Part shown: one piece after another, positions 8,718-23,000 of the stretch
Layout: each line of letters starts with the position of its first letter
Numbering within the stretch: the first letter of the stretch is position 1
Assembly: GCF_014898815.1 (NCBI RefSeq)
Contig: NW_026515508.1
Coordinates: forward strand, 124,001 to 188,000
Reading direction: 5' to 3'
Source: Panonychus citri
Lineage: Eukaryota; Arthropoda; Arachnida; Trombidiformes; Tetranychidae
Length of the DNA: 64,000 nt
Notes under the pieces: generated by a model
Database searches by the model: none
Told to the model about the DNA's origin: nothing
What the model saw: the letters and a program-made list of their open reading frames with translations, nothing else
Made by a program: the position numbers and the translations under genes

Positions 8718-10874
8718 TTATTTTAAATTAGAGGTGAAGATTTGATCAAAAGCTTCTCCGATCACATGAGAGATTTCGGTTAATTCAGTTTCATTAAGTG
8801 ATGCATTGATAAGTAATCGGATGCTGGGACGATTAGCCAGTATCTCTTCATCAAGGTAACGGGCAACAGTTAAAGCGTAACCTTTTTGGTAAGCCTGGAA
8901 TAATTGATTAATTAAATAGTAATATAAAAAAAAGGAGAAAATTATAATCAATGATATTTTAAAAAAAAGTCTCTTTCTGAATTAGATGGCAACTAATCAC
9001 CATGAAAAACTTTCTAATGATGATCAAAGGTGAGGTAAGATTGTGCCTCTTTTAAGTGTTGGTTCAAGTTGATTAAATTGATTGTTGAAGATAAACTTAC
9101 ATGATCACAAATCTTTTCAAGCTGTTTGGTTTCAATATCATGCGATTCCAATGGTTCTGCAAATCGTAAATGTTTCACTGGACTGAAAGTTTCTCCAAAA
9201 ACTTTACATGAAATCAAACTAATCAGAAGAAAATAATTGTAGATTAATTTGATAATCACTTAAGTGCGAGAGAGAGAGAGAGAGAGAGTAGTTTCAAGAT
9301 TTTAATCTAACCTGTTCAATTTCTTGTGAATATATTCACAGTTTGATCGCAATTTGTGAGTTATGTTTGGCTTAGATTCTAATATATCGAGAGCTGCAAT
9401 TGCGACCGCCGTTTGAAGGGGAGGTAAAGAAGCGGAAAAACAATAGCCAAGGCCAGAAAGCCGCTGATGATCAACGATGAATGTTGTCCCAGCACAAAAA
9501 CCTCCATATCCACTGATTGCATGTTCCAAGGTTGCTGAGATATGATCGATATCATCAATTGGTATATTAAGATGTTCAGTTATCCCTCGTCCATTTTCAC
9601 CGAGAACACCAAAGGAAACCGTTTCATCAACAAAGATTCGCACCTTATATTGTTTCTTAAGTTCCAGCATTTCTCGAAGTGGACATAGATCACCATGGTT
9701 TAAATAGAGAGCTTCAACGACAAGAAATCGTCGAGTAACTTTGGCAACCTTTGGATTCTAATAGAAGATAAAACTTGATTAGCCTCTTTCGAACAATTGA
9801 AATCAACTATAGCAAGGACATTTGAAAAAAAATGTAACAATTACGATGAATCACCTTAATATCTTGTTTCTCTTGTTCTTTCAATAGTCGGTGTAAATCA
9901 TTAACGTCATTGTGTTTAAAGTATTTGATTGAACTTCTCGATGCAACTAATCCTTTCTGAATGGCAAAGTGAACACCTTCATCACAAAATATCACATCAC
10001 CTTTTTTAGCATAAGCAGGAATGGCACTTGAAACAGCTGATAAACCATAGGAATATAAGATAACCTCTTCAACGTTCAAAAAGGCAGCTAAACGTTTCTC
10101 CAATTCAAGATGAATATCTTAAAGAATAGAAAAACAAGTTTAAACAATAATTCTGATGAATACATGGAGAAAACGAAAAAACAGAAAAGAATTGAAAACC
10201 AACCAATGGTTCCATAAAACCCCCTTGGGCCACATGAACCAACACCATATTGCTTGAGTCCAGCAAGAGCAGCATCTTCCAATGATTGTTCATCATTGAG
10301 ACCAAGATAATTGTGTGTTGCTAAATTAAGACACTTTTTGCCATCAACGGAAACGTATTTACCATATTTACTATGGAGAGAGAGAGAAAAGTCAGTTTTA
10401 AGTCAGTTACGATTAAAGAATAGATATAAACATAAAGACTATTATTGATTGGGTTAAATTGTTTCGGTTAAAGTAAATTGAATCAACTAACCTTGATATG
10501 ATTTTAGGTTTTAAGGCATAATGGTCAGAGTGTATATCAGGTGCCAATGGTTCTGGTATCCATTCATCAATCAGTTGTTGCTTTTCCTGATAAAATCAAA
10601 ATCCATGACCACGAGAAAGGAACAGGTAACATATATTAAGAGAAAAGAGAAAAGAACAATTAAAATCACGGAGAATAGAATTTAAGTAAAAGCAAAAAAA
10701 AAGAAGAAACGAAGAATAATTTACCTTGTCGGTTAGTTTTTCTCTTCTACTATTTGTTGATCTCTTATTACGAAATAACAATAAATAGATTACAGTAAGA
10801 AATAGAATAGATTCCACAAAGATGTGATAACCAGAGGTTTGATTTAGATAATTAACAATTAAATTCCAAATCAT
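8718..10874 (-). CDS. SPTLC1: Serine palmitoyltransferase subunit 1, seven exons
   Basis: Catalyses, with SPTLC2, the first committed step of sphingolipid synthesis (serine plus palmitoyl-CoA) at the ER membrane. Coding exons on the minus strand: 10874-10725, 10586-10492, 10370-10204, 10117-9855, 9757-9312, 9218-9101, 8894-8718. All junctions are GT-AG with matching phases and sum to 1416 nt (471 residues; human 473). An N-terminal TM helix is near residues 17-35 (YHIFVESILFLTVIYLLLF). VGSCGPRGFYGT contains the Cys equivalent to human C133, a residue mutated in hereditary sensory neuropathy. DIDHISATLEHAISGYGGFC lacks the PLP lysine, as expected for this subunit. The start at 10874 aligns with the human N terminus; an in-frame ATG at 10946 would add 24 hydrophobic residues. 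Confidence 0.95.
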
Positions 10875-12276
10875 GGTGATAATTAACACAGAAAATGAAA
10901 TGTAAACAAATGAGTGAAAGCCAATGGAGATCACAAATGTTACCAAGCCACAAGTTGATTTGATTTTAATGTAATTGGAAAATGATGTTAATCATCACCA
11001 TCCAAATGATGGAATCTAAATCACAGACAATTAAGAGAAGAAAAAAATTACAATTAAAAGAAAAATAATTAAACAATTTTGAGTAAACAAATGGAGAATA
11101 AAAGTAACCAAATGATGACGATAAATGAATAGAAAATGAAAGAGAGAAAAACAAACAGCTGAGTCTGTGTGAGTAGAATGAGAGAGTTGATTTAACTTAG
11201 AGTAACATGATTACAATCAACAAGAAGAAGATTAATTAACTTAAATTGTCGCAATTTTCCTAATCTTTTCAAGTTGATTCAAATCTCGAATGTATAACAA
11301 AGAGAATCAAATGTAACTAATGTAATAGATTCTTTGTTGATTTTTCTTTCTATTCTACAAAGAGAACAAAAGTCAATCAATCCTCTCAAGATTTTCTTTC
11401 CTTGGATTATCTAGAATTCCAATCTGATGGGATTATCTTCATGAGAGAATCACTTGGATTACGATTATTGACCATTTCAAGAACATAATGTGATTTAGAA
11501 TTTCTTTTGAAATTCTTTGGTTTGTATACTGACCTTTGTGGTTTGTTTTTCTTTTTTTGTTTTTCTCTTTTCTCTTTTCTTTTTCTCATTCTCTATAAAG
11601 AGAATTTGTTGTTGACACCATTTTGTTTTTTTTTGTTCTTTTTGGAGAACATTTTTGCCGGATCAGTATCGCTTCATTCATCATCTCAGGTGAATTTATT
11701 CAAGGTAAATGGATAGATAAAAAGGAAATTCATCCTTTTTCCGTGAATTCTCTTCGAAAAAAAAAATAATGTGATGCAGAAGAGAAAAAGTAAAATAACC
11801 CAAGATTAACCAAGAGAAAAGAACTTAGTTAATCCATAGATTATTATCACAGTATTTTTTTTTAAGAAGCTGAAGACACGTTGGTTGAATTTCCAAGCTA
11901 TCAATCCAAGAACCATGAGTAATTCACCTGATAGAAAAAATTTTACCAGTTAATCAGATATCTGTTCAGTGAACATCATTTCCGGCATTAGGTTTACATT
12001 AGTAAATCCTAATATGATCTCTTTAAGGATATTTGGTCATCGAGGAATATCATTTATCCTCTCCAATGCACTCCTTTGTCTTCATCTCAGGTTAAAAGAT
12101 TACAAATTGTCAATTCTTAATAAGAAGTTCTCAGCTTAATCAAAAAGACAAAGAGAGAATATCAAAAAAAGAAATTGACAAAAAGTAAAGACAATTAACC
12201 CAATCAGATAAGATCAAATGCATAGTATGAGTCAGAAAAAATTTCGCTCTTTCCTTTTATACTTTTTGACCGAACG
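10875..12276. other. SPTLC1 upstream region
   Basis: AT-rich with T-rich and A-rich runs. Presumed 5' UTR and promoter of SPTLC1. The short ORFs here are low-complexity and not convincing. Confidence 0.4.
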
Positions 12277-12310
12277 GTTTCCATGGAAACGAAAGAATAA
12301 GTGTCGCCAT
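12277..12310. promoter_or_regulatory. X-box palindrome plus YY1-like site
   Basis: GTTTCCATGGAAAC (12277-12290) is a perfect 14-bp palindrome matching the RFX X-box form. It is followed by GAAAGAA and, within about 20 nt, TCGCCATCT, whose reverse complement AGATGGCGA matches a YY1-type core. The same order recurs at 24187-24245. It may be the promoter of SPTLC1 (minus) or of the PLEKHA-like gene (plus). Confidence 0.4.
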
Positions 12311-14043
12311 CTATTATCTTAGAATTGAAACTTTAACCCGAAGAAAATTTCAAACTTTTCAATTGGAATTGAAAATTCCTTTGATTATCGAACATTTTTT
12401 TTCTCCTAATCTAATTAATTGCTAATTATAATTCTTTGGATTAGCTGAAAAATGAAAATCTCACTTGGTGAGGTTCAAAGTTGCAATAGTTGGAAGCTCA
12501 CCAACTAATGGTGAACTTTTGATGAACTTAACTTAATTTATATTGTTTTGATTTTCGTCAATAAAGTTAATTGGCTTTCATTTGTTATCGAGATTATTAT
12601 TTAATTGAATGTTCCAATAAACGTATGTTAATTATAACCGGAAGGTATGGAGATTGAAAATAAGCTTGGAAAGTGAGAGTTTGAGTCAGTTGAGAAGAAG
12701 TAAAAAGTTTATCCCATGAAAAGGAAATCGTTACAATGGCTAATTATTGTGAATCGATGGCAAAAAAGAGTCTGAAACAAATTGCTCGAGGCATTTAGAT
12801 GATAATAAAACGAAATTGCAATTAACTTTCTACTCGAAGATGAATAGTATTGCAAAATTGAGCCAAAAGTTGGAAACAAATATAAATAAGAAACAATAAT
12901 AATAACGATTGAATAAAGTGTCGCATCTTAAATGTAAGCAAAACCTAAACAAAGATTCATGATGAAGATAATGATTAGGATGAAGATGAAGATGAAGAAG
13001 ATGAGAGGTCAAATGAAAGATGAAGGTGTTATCTTGGATGAAGATCTTAAAATAGAAAGAGTATATTCTGAAATAGAAACAGTAGACAGAAAAGAGAGAG
13101 AGAGAGAAAGTCAAAGTTTGTTTGTGAAAGAGAAATAAAAAGTGAAGATAAATGAAGATGATGATGAAAAGTCACAGGAAATGGATCGATGGATGATAGA
13201 GACTGAGAAGACAGGCTCAATGAATTTTTACTTCGCATGTTTACAGAGAGAGAGAGAGAGAGAGAGAGTCTGGTAGAATTTTTTCTTTTTCTTTTTCAAT
13301 CCGAGTAACTCATCAACTGAACAATTGGAATATTATTCAATGTTTATTATGAGATTCAGATATTATCTCATGAGATAATATCATGATTACAATTGATATT
13401 CACCGATAATCATGTTCAATATTGTATCATCAATACACTTTAATTTTGGATTGAAATATGATCATCAGCACAGCGATCACCTTTAATTGTCAACAATCAA
13501 AAACATTATCTGTCAATGTAAAAGTATTCATGTGATTGTTTATCAATATCGTCACCATAACAATCCAATGGTTATAATCATTTTAAATTGTTACTATTTC
13601 ACAATCAATTAAATTATTGTTAATCCTTTTATTGAAGAAAAACAAAAAGTGCCAATCACAAATTAACTATTTGCAATTAACTGATCATTTAAATTGAAAT
13701 TGTTTCCATTGTTTACTTAATCTTGTTGTGATTTTTTTACTCACCAATAAACAACATTGTCAACATTAATCCTCTAATCATCAGCATCTTCATCATGATG
13801 ATTACATCAGCTAATTAATCATTCAACATCTCAATTGATTTGTTTATTTACTTAATTGTTGTCATTGTTACTCAATTTAAAAAAAAATTCACCTTCAACA
13901 CTATTGATTTGCAACTTATTAACTTCCCGATCAACACTAATTAAATTTTCACCTTGATAACAATTAAAACTTCATCACCATCACCATCATCAAGCCTGGA
14001 TTCATTTAATCAACATCAACAAAGATCAACAACAATTAAAACT
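12311..14043. other. Non-coding, microsatellite-rich
   Basis: (GA)n at about 13097-13110 and 13245-13268, GATGAA-rich tracts near 12960-13020, then AT-rich sequence. No gene seen before the candidate first exon at 14044. Confidence 0.45.
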
Positions 14044-14093
14044 ATGGATCATTGGGGAATCTGGGATTGGACTAAATTCATTTGCTGTAATCG
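14044..14093 (+). CDS. PLEKHA: Candidate first coding exon of the PLEKHA-like gene
   Basis: ATG in context AAAACTATGG opens 16 codons (MDHWGIWDWTKFICCN) plus two nt, then a strong donor CG|GTAAGA. Exon 2 begins with one nt completing a codon and its ORF has no in-frame ATG near its 5' end, so an upstream exon of exactly this phase is needed. The 13.2-kb distance and lack of a known homologous peptide keep this tentative. Confidence 0.4.
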
Positions 14094-17000
14094 GTAAGAA
14101 GATTGTTACAATTAAAGCTTTTTGATTGATAATCTAAAAGGATAAGAAAATGACAGAAAAAAAAGTTAAGAACAACAATTAAAATTAAGATTATTAATCA
14201 ATGTGAGTAAAATCAGTTCAAGATAATTAATTATTTTTCATTGAGAAAACTTTTCACCATCAATCAATGAACTAGAAAAATGTTCACTTACATTCATTTA
14301 TATTAATGATGATGATGAAAAAAATGAAACATATATCACATGAAAGACTGAATTTTCATCATTATTATCATGATGATGATGATAACCATGTAATCTGAAC
14401 CTGAAACCAGAATTGTTACCAAAGTTTTTCTTTACTGAGTAAAATAAAATAACATGAGCAAGTATCATGAACATGACGATGAGTAGAAGTAAAAAAAAAA
14501 CGATCAATAGTTTTACATGGGAAATGGTTCAGATTCTGATTGATTCTGAATTTCAGATGAACATGAAGATGAAATATCTCTCTCTCTCTCTCTCTGGATG
14601 CTGAAAGAAATACTTTGTAAACAGAAAAGGCAAGAGAAAAAGTCTTTTCGTAAAGTCAATGGTTCGTTACCATATCTCTCTTGAAACTCATGAAAGTGAA
14701 TCGAGTCTTGAGATTCTGATTCTGGATTAGCATGATAAAGATTATGATAATCATGAGCTTGCAACAAAACGTTAAGTGTAAGAAATAAATCACCAATCAA
14801 ATGGTTATAATTAAATGAGATTAGAGTTTATTTTTCTCACATGATTAACTGTTACTGTAATTACATTTGACTGAGTTAAATGTATTTCATTTCATTCAGT
14901 GATTCCTCATGTTACCTTAACTTTGTAATTCATTGTGATATTACAAAATCATCATGTATAAATATAAATAGAGTACAATGTTGAGGTACTTGAAACTATG
15001 GGTGAAGATGATGATGACGATAAAGGAGGATAAAAATAAAGAAGCTCAAAAATTGTCTTCCTCTAATTCAGATTCCATCATGAAAGGTTACACCAAGAAA
15101 GATAAAAGATCCACGACAACAAAGGTGAAAAAAAGATGAAGATGAAGATAAAAGTGATGGAAAAGATGAATAAAATTCTAGAGGACTTTCAATATAACAA
15201 GATGAAAAGAAGAAGAAGAATAAAAAAATTGTTCGATCAAGAATGGAAAAAGCTTTTTACCTTATCATCTTCATCTTCTTCTTCAGAATATCCTCATCAT
15301 CTCATGCTAGGATGGAATAAAAAAAGAAAACAAAAACAAATGAGAGAGAAGGAAAAAAGAAGATGAAATTCTCACTTAGATTATAATCTTCATCTCCATC
15401 TTCATCTCCATCTTCATCTCCATCTTCATCCCATATGTTCCCATGTATTTACTCATATTTTCATGAGATGAGAATGAATCTTAATGCATCATCATGAACG
15501 AAATTTGTTCCTCTAATCATAATCATCCATTAGGTTCAACGATTCATGATAATTTCTCATTTACCATCATGGTGAATAACACTAATGTTGATACACAAAT
15601 ATTCAAGCCTGAACATTAATCCAATGAATCAGAATTGTAAAGCTAAAGAAATGAAGAAATCATCATGATCATTACATATCAACATGGTGATAACTCAACT
15701 AATAGAAAGATAATATCATTTATTAGCATTTTCCTCTTCGACACCAACCAAAATGCTAACATCTAATGAAAATGTCATCATCAGAATGCTCATAACTTTA
15801 TCTCAGACGAAGCAAAGTAATAAAAATCCATCATGATGATAATAAATTCCGAGACTAGAGATTCTGACTGAACACATGAATATATAAATTTTGTGATCAT
15901 TTTTTTTTGTTCAATTCAAATGAAGAAAAAAAAAGTTTCCTTGGAATATGAACAAAAACAATAATCCATGAAGTTACTCAGAAGATAATTTCATGAGACA
16001 GAAAATGATAATAATTCAAATTTAAAAAGAGAGAGAGTTTGAATTATCATTTCATGAAAGTTTCCGTTGAAAAAGATCTGAACAATTGAATTGTAATGAA
16101 ATTGGAACAACAATAAAGGAGGAAACAATCATATCCAATACGATAATAAATTCAGTTGAATTCATTGATAATCATCATGGTGAAATTATTGTAACAACAA
16201 AATTGTTACCCAATGTTAACCTTGAATTCATTTATCATCATCATCATCATGATTATCATTCAATATTATCATTAATTTAATGCATTTGCATATTATATTA
16301 ACAGGGTAAATAAGTAAATATTACTCAGATTCTGAACTTTACTGAACCATTACATGAACATCATGTATTCATATAGTAAATAGAGTCAAATAAATTGGGG
16401 GATAACAAATGTATTTGATACATGGTGATGATGGTTAAAACCAGGGAAGGGGAAAAAAGTTCTGACAAAATGAATAATTCTCGAGAAAGTTTTATCTCTT
16501 TATTTCATCTTGGTTTCCTTTCTATGGTGACAATAATAAACCATTTCCATGTAATATTTACATTTCAGGGGAAAATTGTCCAATCATTAGTGATACGAAG
16601 TCATTACTTTGTTAATGATATTAAGACGATGTTGATAATGACAAAAGAGATGGAGAAAATTGAATCTGAATCATGATGATGGAGGAGAGTTCCTGATGAT
16701 CACTATGATGAATCTAATGAATCAAAGATGGAAACCTGAATATTTGAATATCATCATGATCAGAATGTGATCCAATTCCCTGGATTCAGGAATAAATTGA
16801 AGAGAGATATTTTCTCACTCAATGTTATTAGTTACATTTGGAACATTGTGATTGAGAAATTCACAATTGAATTACAATCAATTTTAATTGTTGTGTTAAT
16901 CCGAGTATCTGGTTTTACCAATGGTTGGAATTTATCATCATCATGGTTTCAAGAATGAGAAATCGTAGGAAATTCAATTCAGTGGTCAGTAGTCTGATTC

Positions 17001-20000
17001 CATCAACTGGAAACTGGACAGTAATCTAAACAGACAGAAAATGAAATAACAATTGATATTAACATGATAATATTATTACTTATGACCCAGAAAACTCAGT
17101 CAGAGCCGGATAGTATATTTTACCATGATGATGTTGAGAGTCAGAGTTCAGGGAAGCAGAGAGAGAAAGAGAAAAAGTTCCCTGACAAGAATTCATGGAA
17201 ACATAATATATATCATAATAGAGAATCACAAAATTCTGGATTCCATATTATTCAGAAAACGATAATGATTCTGGAAGGGATTTTTTTTCTTCTTCTTCAA
17301 CAAAATTGAAGCATTTTCTCCTCCCTGATGATCATCATGATACATCAATTCATCAAGTTAATCGATCGCCTTTTCAATCGTCCCCATGATCATTTAGAAT
17401 CTTAAATTTCAACTCATGTTCCATAATAATAGTTAACATGATAATCTAATACAATATTCATGATGATGAAACAATTGACAGCCAATGAATCACCAAATGG
17501 ACACCAACAAATGATAAGGTAAAAGTTCAATTTCAAGTGAAATTTTATCTCATTTCACCATGAGAATTGAATTTAAAAGAAAAACTGTCAATCATTGAGT
17601 CAATTCTGGATAATCATTATTGATAATTTTCCACCAACAAATAAATAGCAAACAAAAAAACTCTCCTTGGATCTCCTTGAGTAAACACCAAGAGTCAAGG
17701 AATCAAATTCAGTTATTGATTTGATTTCAATCTCCAATCTGATTGCTGAGAAAAAAAAACAATTTACATAACAATATATTTACATTATTTAAATCAAATG
17801 GTGATAATATAATTCAGTTCATGATGACCTTGCATTTGCAAGTGACCAATATGAATATAAATAATGTGATAATATTGTAAATTCAAAAAAATCATCATGG
17901 TGAATAAGTTGAATCATCAGGATCTGAATGGAAAGTGTTGTTCATTTTTTGCTCAATTTTTTTTTCTCTATGAATTTTTGATTATCATGTTAAATGAACT
18001 TGTTAATGAACGTAAGTGAAGACAAAAATTTAACGGTGATTAGGCTGAATGTTAATGATGATGATGACGATGAAAGATCGGTGAACTGATTAAATTATCA
18101 TGGTAAGAATAAGATTAGTGAGAGAAAAAAATGTTACAATGAATTTCACACTCGATTCCATCAAAGATCAATATCTTTTTTCATCCTCATCATCGTAACT
18201 TATTCTTGTAACACATTTTTTTCTCTTTCGTCATCATCCTCATCTTCCTACTTTTTTGTTCATGAAGAAAGGAGAAAGAGAACCAGTAGAGAGAAAAGTC
18301 TACGAAAAACCAGAAGATGAGGAAGAGAAAAGAAAAGAAAAGAGAATATTAGTTCAGGAGAATCCTGGATTCTATTGTTAACTCCATGATGATGAGGAAG
18401 ATGAAAACTCGGGAATAGAAAAGGTTAATACAACGCAAAAGCACATTGGAACCTTTTGAACAGAGAGCCAGGGAACTATTGATTTCTTCAGGGTTCTAAT
18501 GTTTCATGGAGAATCTCAACTTTTAGGAATAAAATTCTGGGTCCTTCATGATGATTCTAAAGATAGAGAATAGAAAGAGAAAGAGAAAGAGAGAGATAGA
18601 AAATTAGTCGAATGGCAAATAGTCTCCATGTTGCAAGAATTATTGATATTCTCCTGAAATGATTTACCTTTTGCTGAACTTAATCATTTAATGATAATTG
18701 CTGATGGAGATTGCGATAAATTTCGTGTGACAGCTAATTGAGCTGAACTTTGATTGAGATATTAAGGAAAATGTTTCTAATTAAATCACGAATGAATCGG
18801 CGATCGACATTTAACTGAATCAGATGAGATCTTTGAGTAAGCATAACGAAGCTCATTTTCGCCCTTAAATCAGCTCAAGACATGAGAATAAGAAAAAATA
18901 ATCTAAATTGTAGATTTGAGATGAAGAAAGAGCAGAAAAAAGTTCAGTTCCTCATCATGATGTTCATCAACGTATTGATAACTATAAATAACCGGGTTGT
19001 TGGTCTGATTTTTTCTTTCTAATCAATGAAATTGATTGTGTTTTCTTGGTGTTTGTGTAATTATTTACAATCAGGTGGACACAAGAAATGGACATTTTTA
19101 AAATGAGATGATGAAAAATATCGATTTCCAATCATCAAACTGAGGCCACTTTGTGATCCATTTGCTTGTTACCATTGTGAGGGAGAGTACGAAAGGCTAA
19201 AGGATAAGATTGATTGTTTATTTTATTCAATTTGAGAATTGAAATGATGGGCGATTCCATTTGACCTGAAACAACATCAGCTCTTTATCTTCACCATGAT
19301 GAGCATGATGAAGAAATGAATTATCGTCTCTTCCAGTCTTTGCAAACTACAAAGAAAAAGTTGTTATTGTTAACAGTTATTGATGTTATCATGATGAAGA
19401 AAATGATGATCAGTAATATTAATAGAAAAAAAAATTCTTAACTTGTATAATCAGTAGCGAGTTACCTTCATGTTGATCATCATCATGATTCGTGATATTG
19501 AATTTTATTTATTCAGACGAAAAGGTCTTCATTCATTATAACATATTAGTAGTTTCTATTAATTAGTTAACCTTGATTCTATTAATTTAATCATAGTAAT
19601 GAAAGAAGTTGATCATTTCAATCAGGAATTAGAGTATAACAAAGTAAAGATTTTGATGGAATAGCAAATCTATTGGTTCGTTGATAGAAATTCAGATAAA
19701 GTTCTGGACTCAAGGAGATAATTGATTTTCAATTTGGGTTCTTTTTACATTTTCAGCTCAGGGAATTGGTGATAATCATGAGAAAACTGAACATGTTGGA
19801 AATGGATGAAACTAACATGATAGTTTATCAATTATCTTAACAATTTTTTCATCTTCATCATGATCATCAATTAAATCATCTTCCCGATCACTAGGTTGAT
19901 AATGTGATGGAAATTATTTCATGATGATAATGATTATGATCAGCGACTTTGATTGTGATTTAATAATAACTTTCAACAGTTAATATTGAGAAATTTTCAT

Positions 20001-23000
20001 GATAATGTTCATGATCATCATGATTATGGATTAACAATTAAATATTGTTTCTCACAATTTATTTACCTTGGTTTTTATGAATATTGATTATCTTAACCTT
20101 TTGTTTATAATCATTATTTTGATGGATTGAATTACAAATTGTAACAATTAGCTTAACTAAATCAATCAAATTATTGGTTAATATTTGCGTTTTATGAATA
20201 AACTAAATGATTGACATTTAAGTTAATCACTTTTAAAGAATCAGATTATTGATAATTTAATTACTATGCAATGGATTATTAAAAGGTGAAGTTTAAATTG
20301 TTGAACATATGATTTAATCAATCGAGAAATTGATTCATTAATCTATTAATATTAACCATTAAAATTTTGGGTTAAAATGTTTTTTTGCAATCAACTGATT
20401 AATATATTGTAAAGGTGAGTTAAGGAAGAGATTGTAATTGTAATTGTTAAAAGTTAAGAAAGCAATTAAATCTTATACTTGGGTGGGGACATTTGATCAT
20501 TTGTATCAAAAGTGAGAAACTAAATTAACTGATTGTTAACCTTTTCCATTGGGTGTTGGTCACTTGGATTATAATTGTTAACTGGTAATGTTAATTATGT
20601 CACTTGGGTGAGTTGATTGAAAAACGATGATTAAAGATGAAAAGGATTCACAATTAACTGGTGAGACTTGAATTTCTGTTGTTGTTGTTGTTACACTTAC
20701 AATTAACTATTGGCCGGTCTTAATTGTTTTAGTTAACAATCATCACTCAGCAAGTAATTAATACTTTTTCATTTTAACAATAACAAAGGTTAAAGTTGAA
20801 TAAACTTAATTAAAATCTGATTTACATGTTAATCATAATCTTAATCTTGAATCTGGAAAAAGTTTGTCAATATAATCACAATAACGATTCACAATTGAAT
20901 TGAGCCACAAAAATCGGTCAACAAATCAACCGATCAACAATTTATCGTTTTTTTTATGATACAATTGTATTGGTTAACCAGTGAATCAATTTACAATTGA
21001 CTGATTACACAATTAACAGTCAAAACATGTAGCCAATTGTTTGCATAAAAACAACAATAAATGTCAATGATAATTATCAATGATACTTACAGATTTAAGA
21101 TCAAAAATATCCCAATATACACAATTAGAATCACAGAAAAAATTTTCACAAAAGGTTAACCAGTTTTGATTGTTAAACTGATACATTATCCTTGTATTGT
21201 AACCCCAATTAGAAATGGAACAGTTAATTGTTGTAACTGATTGTTGATTGATGAGCCACAATTAACTATAACATTTATCTTTGGCTCAGTGAATTTTTAT
21301 CCCAAAAGATAAACATGACGATTATCCAATAAGATTAATATTTTCTACTGATTGATAATCATTGCAAACATCAACCAAACAGAGAATAACAATCAATAAA
21401 CTCTTACCTTCTAAATTGTGATAATTAAATTATTCCATTAGACAACAACAATTAAAACAAATATCATTCAAATCAATACCAATAATTAGAACGATTTTAT
21501 CGAATAATCTTTGTTCTGATTAAAACCGACTCAATTATCCTCTATCCCGATCATTTCCTTCACATGACCTTTACCTGTGATTTTTCCCAATAACAATCAA
21601 GTCCAGCAAATTAGATTTTCTTGATTCCATGCAACAATTTAATGGACTTCAAATTTCCAATCAATTGTCCCTTCAGTAAATTCACACATGAGAAAACAAA
21701 AAGAGTAAAAATTAATAGAAATTCAAAAGGAGAAAATAAATGTAATAACATTTCCACAATTTTCTTACCTTTACAACGAACTTCTTATATATTTGTGATC
21801 CAGAGAACTTGAAAAACAATAAAAGAAAACAATTAATTAATAAACAGATAAAATTCCTAATTAAACTAGAATTAAAATTAGGCACAGACCATTTTATACC
21901 AACTATAGTACCAAGTGTACCATTTACTAATCCTGCTTCGACATCCAGATTTCTCACAAGCATTACTCTAACTCCAATACCAATATCTAATTTACCTGGA
22001 ACACCACCAGTTTTATTATAATTGGAACTAATTAACTTTTTATGTGCAAGAGAAACTTCAACATCATCATTGTTTGCATGTTTATAAACATCGACTGCAC
22101 AAATTGTAAAAATCTCTATTCCGTTATTTTTTAATTTAGTTAACATTTTTTGATTATAAAAATCTACTTGTTCTAAAGTTGGATAAATATGAAGATAATT
22201 ATCAATAATTTCCTTTTGCTTATTATCAAGATTGAGCATATCAATCTTTCTACTAATTTTAAATAATTAATTTGTTTTAAATTAACTTTTCCTAATCTTA
22301 ACGAGTTACAAATTTCTAAATAAATATCATGCGGTTGACGATGGTTTTGAATCAATTCTAGCATTTCAAACTCTCGCCAGAGAAAAAAAGACTCATTCTG
22401 TGAAAAAACAAATGAACCCATAATTGGCGCTAATCGAAAAAAATCTCCAAAAACAATAACATTTATACCACCAAAATCAGAACTATTGCGTTTGAATTCT
22501 TGTAATCTAACATTGATATAATTAAAATGTACAGAAGTAACCATACTTATTTCATCGATAAAAACAAACTTTATATTTTTGTAAAATTCAACTAACTGCT
22601 CTAGCTTAGCTGAATGAATAGTTTTCGACTTTTTTCCAAAAGTATTAATAGGTAAAAAAAATAATGAATGAAGTGTCAAACCACCAATTTGTTTAGCTGC
22701 AAGTCCAGTAAGAGCACTTACAACACAACTTTTATCCCAAATACAATAAAAAATTTGCACTAATTTTTTTAAAATAAAAATTTTACCTGTTCCTCCCTCA
22801 CCCGTTATGAAAACTTTAAAAGGATTAACGTCTGATAATTTTACATAATATTAACTTTATCAAATATAGTGATTTGATCAATTGAAAGATTTAAATTAGA
22901 AAGCTTATTTAAAAAAACTTGATCAATTATTTCGTTAGAAACACTATCAATCTTAGATTTAAAATTAACTTTACTAACTTCTTTATTTATTTTTTATTGA

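Noticed and set aside
8718..10946. Several small separate minus-strand genes
   Set aside because: They join with GT-AG introns and matching phases into one SPTLC1 of normal length.
11407..11589. Lys/Arg-rich minus-strand ORF
   Set aside because: Arises from A-rich/T-rich low-complexity sequence; no splice or start support.
12830..17309. Many 60-95-codon ORFs in GATGA/GA-rich DNA
   Set aside because: Low-complexity composition, both strands open, no conserved motif.
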